From Pleurocapsa minor HA4230-MV1 (GTDB lineage: Bacteria > Cyanobacteriota > Cyanobacteriia > Cyanobacteriales > Xenococcaceae), in NCBI GenBank assembly GCA_019359095.1, contig JAHHHZ010000017.1, positions 62,001 through 126,000 of the forward strand: a stretch of DNA of 64,000 nucleotides, read 5' to 3'. Within the stretch, counting starts at the first letter, position 1. Each line of letters opens with the position of its first letter. Below the pieces are notes generated by a model. That model was given only the letters and a program-made list of their open reading frames with translations. It did no database searches and was not told where the DNA came from. Below, in pieces: positions 62,708 to 64,000 of the stretch. Position numbers and translations under genes: made by a program.

Positions 62708-63397
62708 TCAATCCTTAATCGCATCAAGTATTTCATCGGTAGTTGGCTTGTAGTTGGGTTCAACTAGCTCAATGTTCTCCTTCCAAATGTAATAAACCTG
62801 CTCAATTGTCCCATCATGGTGACTCCATGAACCCGTGTAATCAATAAAATTTAGTCTGACTAAGAGCCATTCTTGGTTAGGAGAATCTAATGGTTTGGTA
62901 GCAAAAATAAACCCCGCCTCATTATCCTGATATTCATATAATTCAAGAGCATACAAAGAACCTTGCCAGCCATATTCTCCTGAAATTGTCGCTTCGATCG
63001 CTGCTCTTTCAGTATTATTTTTAGGAGTAAAAATAAACGCTTGTTCTGGAATATCTCTATAAATTACTGGCGACCAGCTAAATTTACTCAGCATAAATTC
63101 AGCTAATTTCTGTAAAGCTATTTTATCTTTAGTCATCAGCCAAACTTCTGACTCTAGACGATTACTAATTGTCCATTGAATTTCGTTTCTAAATTTGTAT
63201 GCTACAGCAGCAAAAGCCTGATCGTAAACTAACTTGTGATCGATACCAATATACCCTTCGTTAAGTAATTGTTCAATAGTTTTTTGTGAAGGAAAAGGTT
63301 TTTTATAAGAGAAGTCATAATGTATTGGTCTAGCTTGTAAATCAAACTCTATATAGATATTATTTTGCCGTAGCTTATTTAGCTTATTCTGTTTCAT
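62708..63397 (-). CDS. Hypothetical protein
   Basis: 229 residues from ATG 63397 (MKQNKLNKLRQNN). Soluble, rich in aromatic residues (Trp, Tyr, Phe), with segments GYIGIDHKLVYDQAFAAVAY, EVWLMTKDKIALQKLAEFML and NQEWLLVRLNFIDYTGSWSH. It does not match a family that I recognise. The upstream in-frame ATG at 63451 is possible but the extra 18 residues look like non-coding A+T-rich sequence. Confidence 0.55.
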   Translation of the reverse strand: MKQNKLNKLRQNNIYIEFDLQARPIHYDFSYKKPFPSQKTIEQLLNEGYIGIDHKLVYDQAFAAVAYKFRNEIQWTISNRLESEVWLMTKDKIALQKLAEFMLSKFSWSPVIYRDIPEQAFIFTPKNNTERAAIEATISGEYGWQGSLYALELYEYQDNEAGFIFATKPLDSPNQEWLLVRLNFIDYTGSWSHHDGTIEQVYYIWKENIELVEPNYKPTTDEILDAIKD

Positions 63398-63719
63398 GAT
63401 AAATATTATCTTTATTACGAACCGCTCGTTTATTGTTCCCCAAACAAACATTAAACATATAGTTAGTACTTTAAATCGGTTAATCTAAGATCTGAATAAT
63501 CTAAATAGTGAGATTGTCGAGCTAGTAATTAATAGCTACATTGTTTAAAACACAAGAAAACTAATTAGAATTCTCAAAAAAATTCAGCTCTCAAATTAGT
63601 TTTAAAAAAGGCGATCGCCAGAATTAAATTTTTGTAATCATCAATAATTAAAAAATCATGCTTGTATTTGACCAGGAATAGATAAAATAAGGCTTGTGCC
63701 AAGAGTGAAAAGATTATCT
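63398..63719. other. Divergent intergenic region
   Basis: A+T-rich, with one HIP1 site near 63611. It should contain the promoters of the hypothetical gene and of purL. No other feature is seen. Confidence 0.5.
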
Positions 63720-64000
63720 ATGTCTGCCATGTCTGAGATTGGGTCTACCCCCTTTAGTGCTGAAGAAATTGCCTCAGAAGGTATCAAACCAGAGGAATAT
63801 CAAGAAATTGTCAAGCGTCTAGGTCGCCATCCCAATAAAGCAGAGTTAGGTATGTTTGGGGTAATGTGGTCAGAACACTGCTGTTACAAAAACTCTCGAC
63901 CTCTTTTAAGCCAGTTTCCCACTACAGGCGATCGCGTATTAGTTGGGCCAGGAGAAAACGCTGGCGTAGTCGATTTAGGTAACGGTTTACAGCTAGCATT
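63720..64000 (+). CDS. purL: Phosphoribosylformylglycinamidine synthase subunit PurL (3' end outside window)
   Basis: ATP-dependent step 4 of purine synthesis; the small-type PurL that works with PurQ and PurS. Only the first 93 codons are in the window. The conserved [20 protein letters not shown] and [10 protein letters not shown], with [15 protein letters not shown], are diagnostic. Start ATG 63720, with a second in-frame ATG at 63729. The frame runs off the end of the window. Confidence 0.93.
   Translation, partial: MSAMSEIGSTPFSAEEIASEGIKPEEYQEIVKRLGRHPNKAELGMFGVMWSEHCCYKNSRPLLSQFPTTGDRVLVGPGENAGVVDLGNGLQLA

Overview
The window is chromosomal DNA from a phycobilisome-bearing cyanobacterium. 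The HIP1 octamer GCGATCGC is scattered through genes and spacers on both strands. There is an NDH-1 operon (ndhA-ndhI-ndhG-ndhE), a separate ndhS, a cyanophycinase, an NblA, a ThiO-ThiG fusion, an Anbu protease, an XisF-like recombinase and an SLH-porin, all typical of cyanobacteria. The A+T-rich spacers, many heptanucleotide tandem repeats and several small mobile repeats suggest a large, repeat-rich genome (perhaps pleurocapsalean or filamentous; genus not determined). No rRNA, tRNA or CRISPR array was seen.

Layout. 1-2.2 kb: end of a peptide/nickel ABC permease gene, then a TnpB-only IS605-type element. 2.2-9.5 kb (minus strand): mrdA (PBP2), corA, the thiO-thiG fusion, a structured intergenic element of unknown kind, and a carotenoid cleavage oxygenase. 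9.5-14.5 kb: an island on the minus strand (hypothetical, Dps remnant, cupin remnant, catalase-like, MOSC, hydrolase remnant) bounded by two copies of the oxygenase/ndhA divergent promoter region. 14.5-17.5 kb: ndhAIGE with a clear terminator. 18-32 kb: housekeeping genes (cyanophycinase, M1 aminopeptidase, PIN-TRAM protein, ssb, GDP-mannose pyrophosphorylase-like fusion, cobK, a helicase, small enzymes). 32-36.7 kb: a TPR protein, nblA, hisC, a DapL-like aminotransferase, trpC. 36.7-40.2 kb: a STAND NTPase followed by an Anbu-type protease, bracketed by copies of one heptamer-containing repeat. 40-47.5 kb: glycosyltransferases, a lipid-kinase-like protein, hemF. 47.6-48.6 kb: a cluster of orphan antitoxins. 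48.6-52.6 kb: porin, phosphatase, serine recombinase. 52.9-57.6 kb: a peptide-export cassette made of a double-glycine precursor, a C39-peptidase ABC transporter and a response-regulator/HlyD fusion. 58-64 kb: NAD-dependent epimerase-like, HAD hydrolase, an intact DUF433/DUF5615 toxin-antitoxin pair, an orphan BrnA, a HAS-barrel-like protein, ndhS, a hypothetical gene and the start of purL.

The most interesting material: (1) the peptide cassette, whose adaptor carries a cytoplasmic receiver domain with an intact phospho-acceptor Asp and whose precursor ends in a hexanucleotide-encoded Gly-Lys tail; (2) antitoxin genes directly followed by broken toxin starts (two MazF-type remnants and one antitoxin with a MITE at the expected toxin start); (3) small mobile repeats caught in the act: a 134-nt MITE with a perfect 9-bp target duplication, a 46-nt element with a paralogous empty site in this same window, a 23-nt element that split a HIP1 site and rewrote the C-terminus of TrpC, and one that now supplies the N-terminus of HisC; (4) the decayed stress-gene island between duplicated promoter regions.
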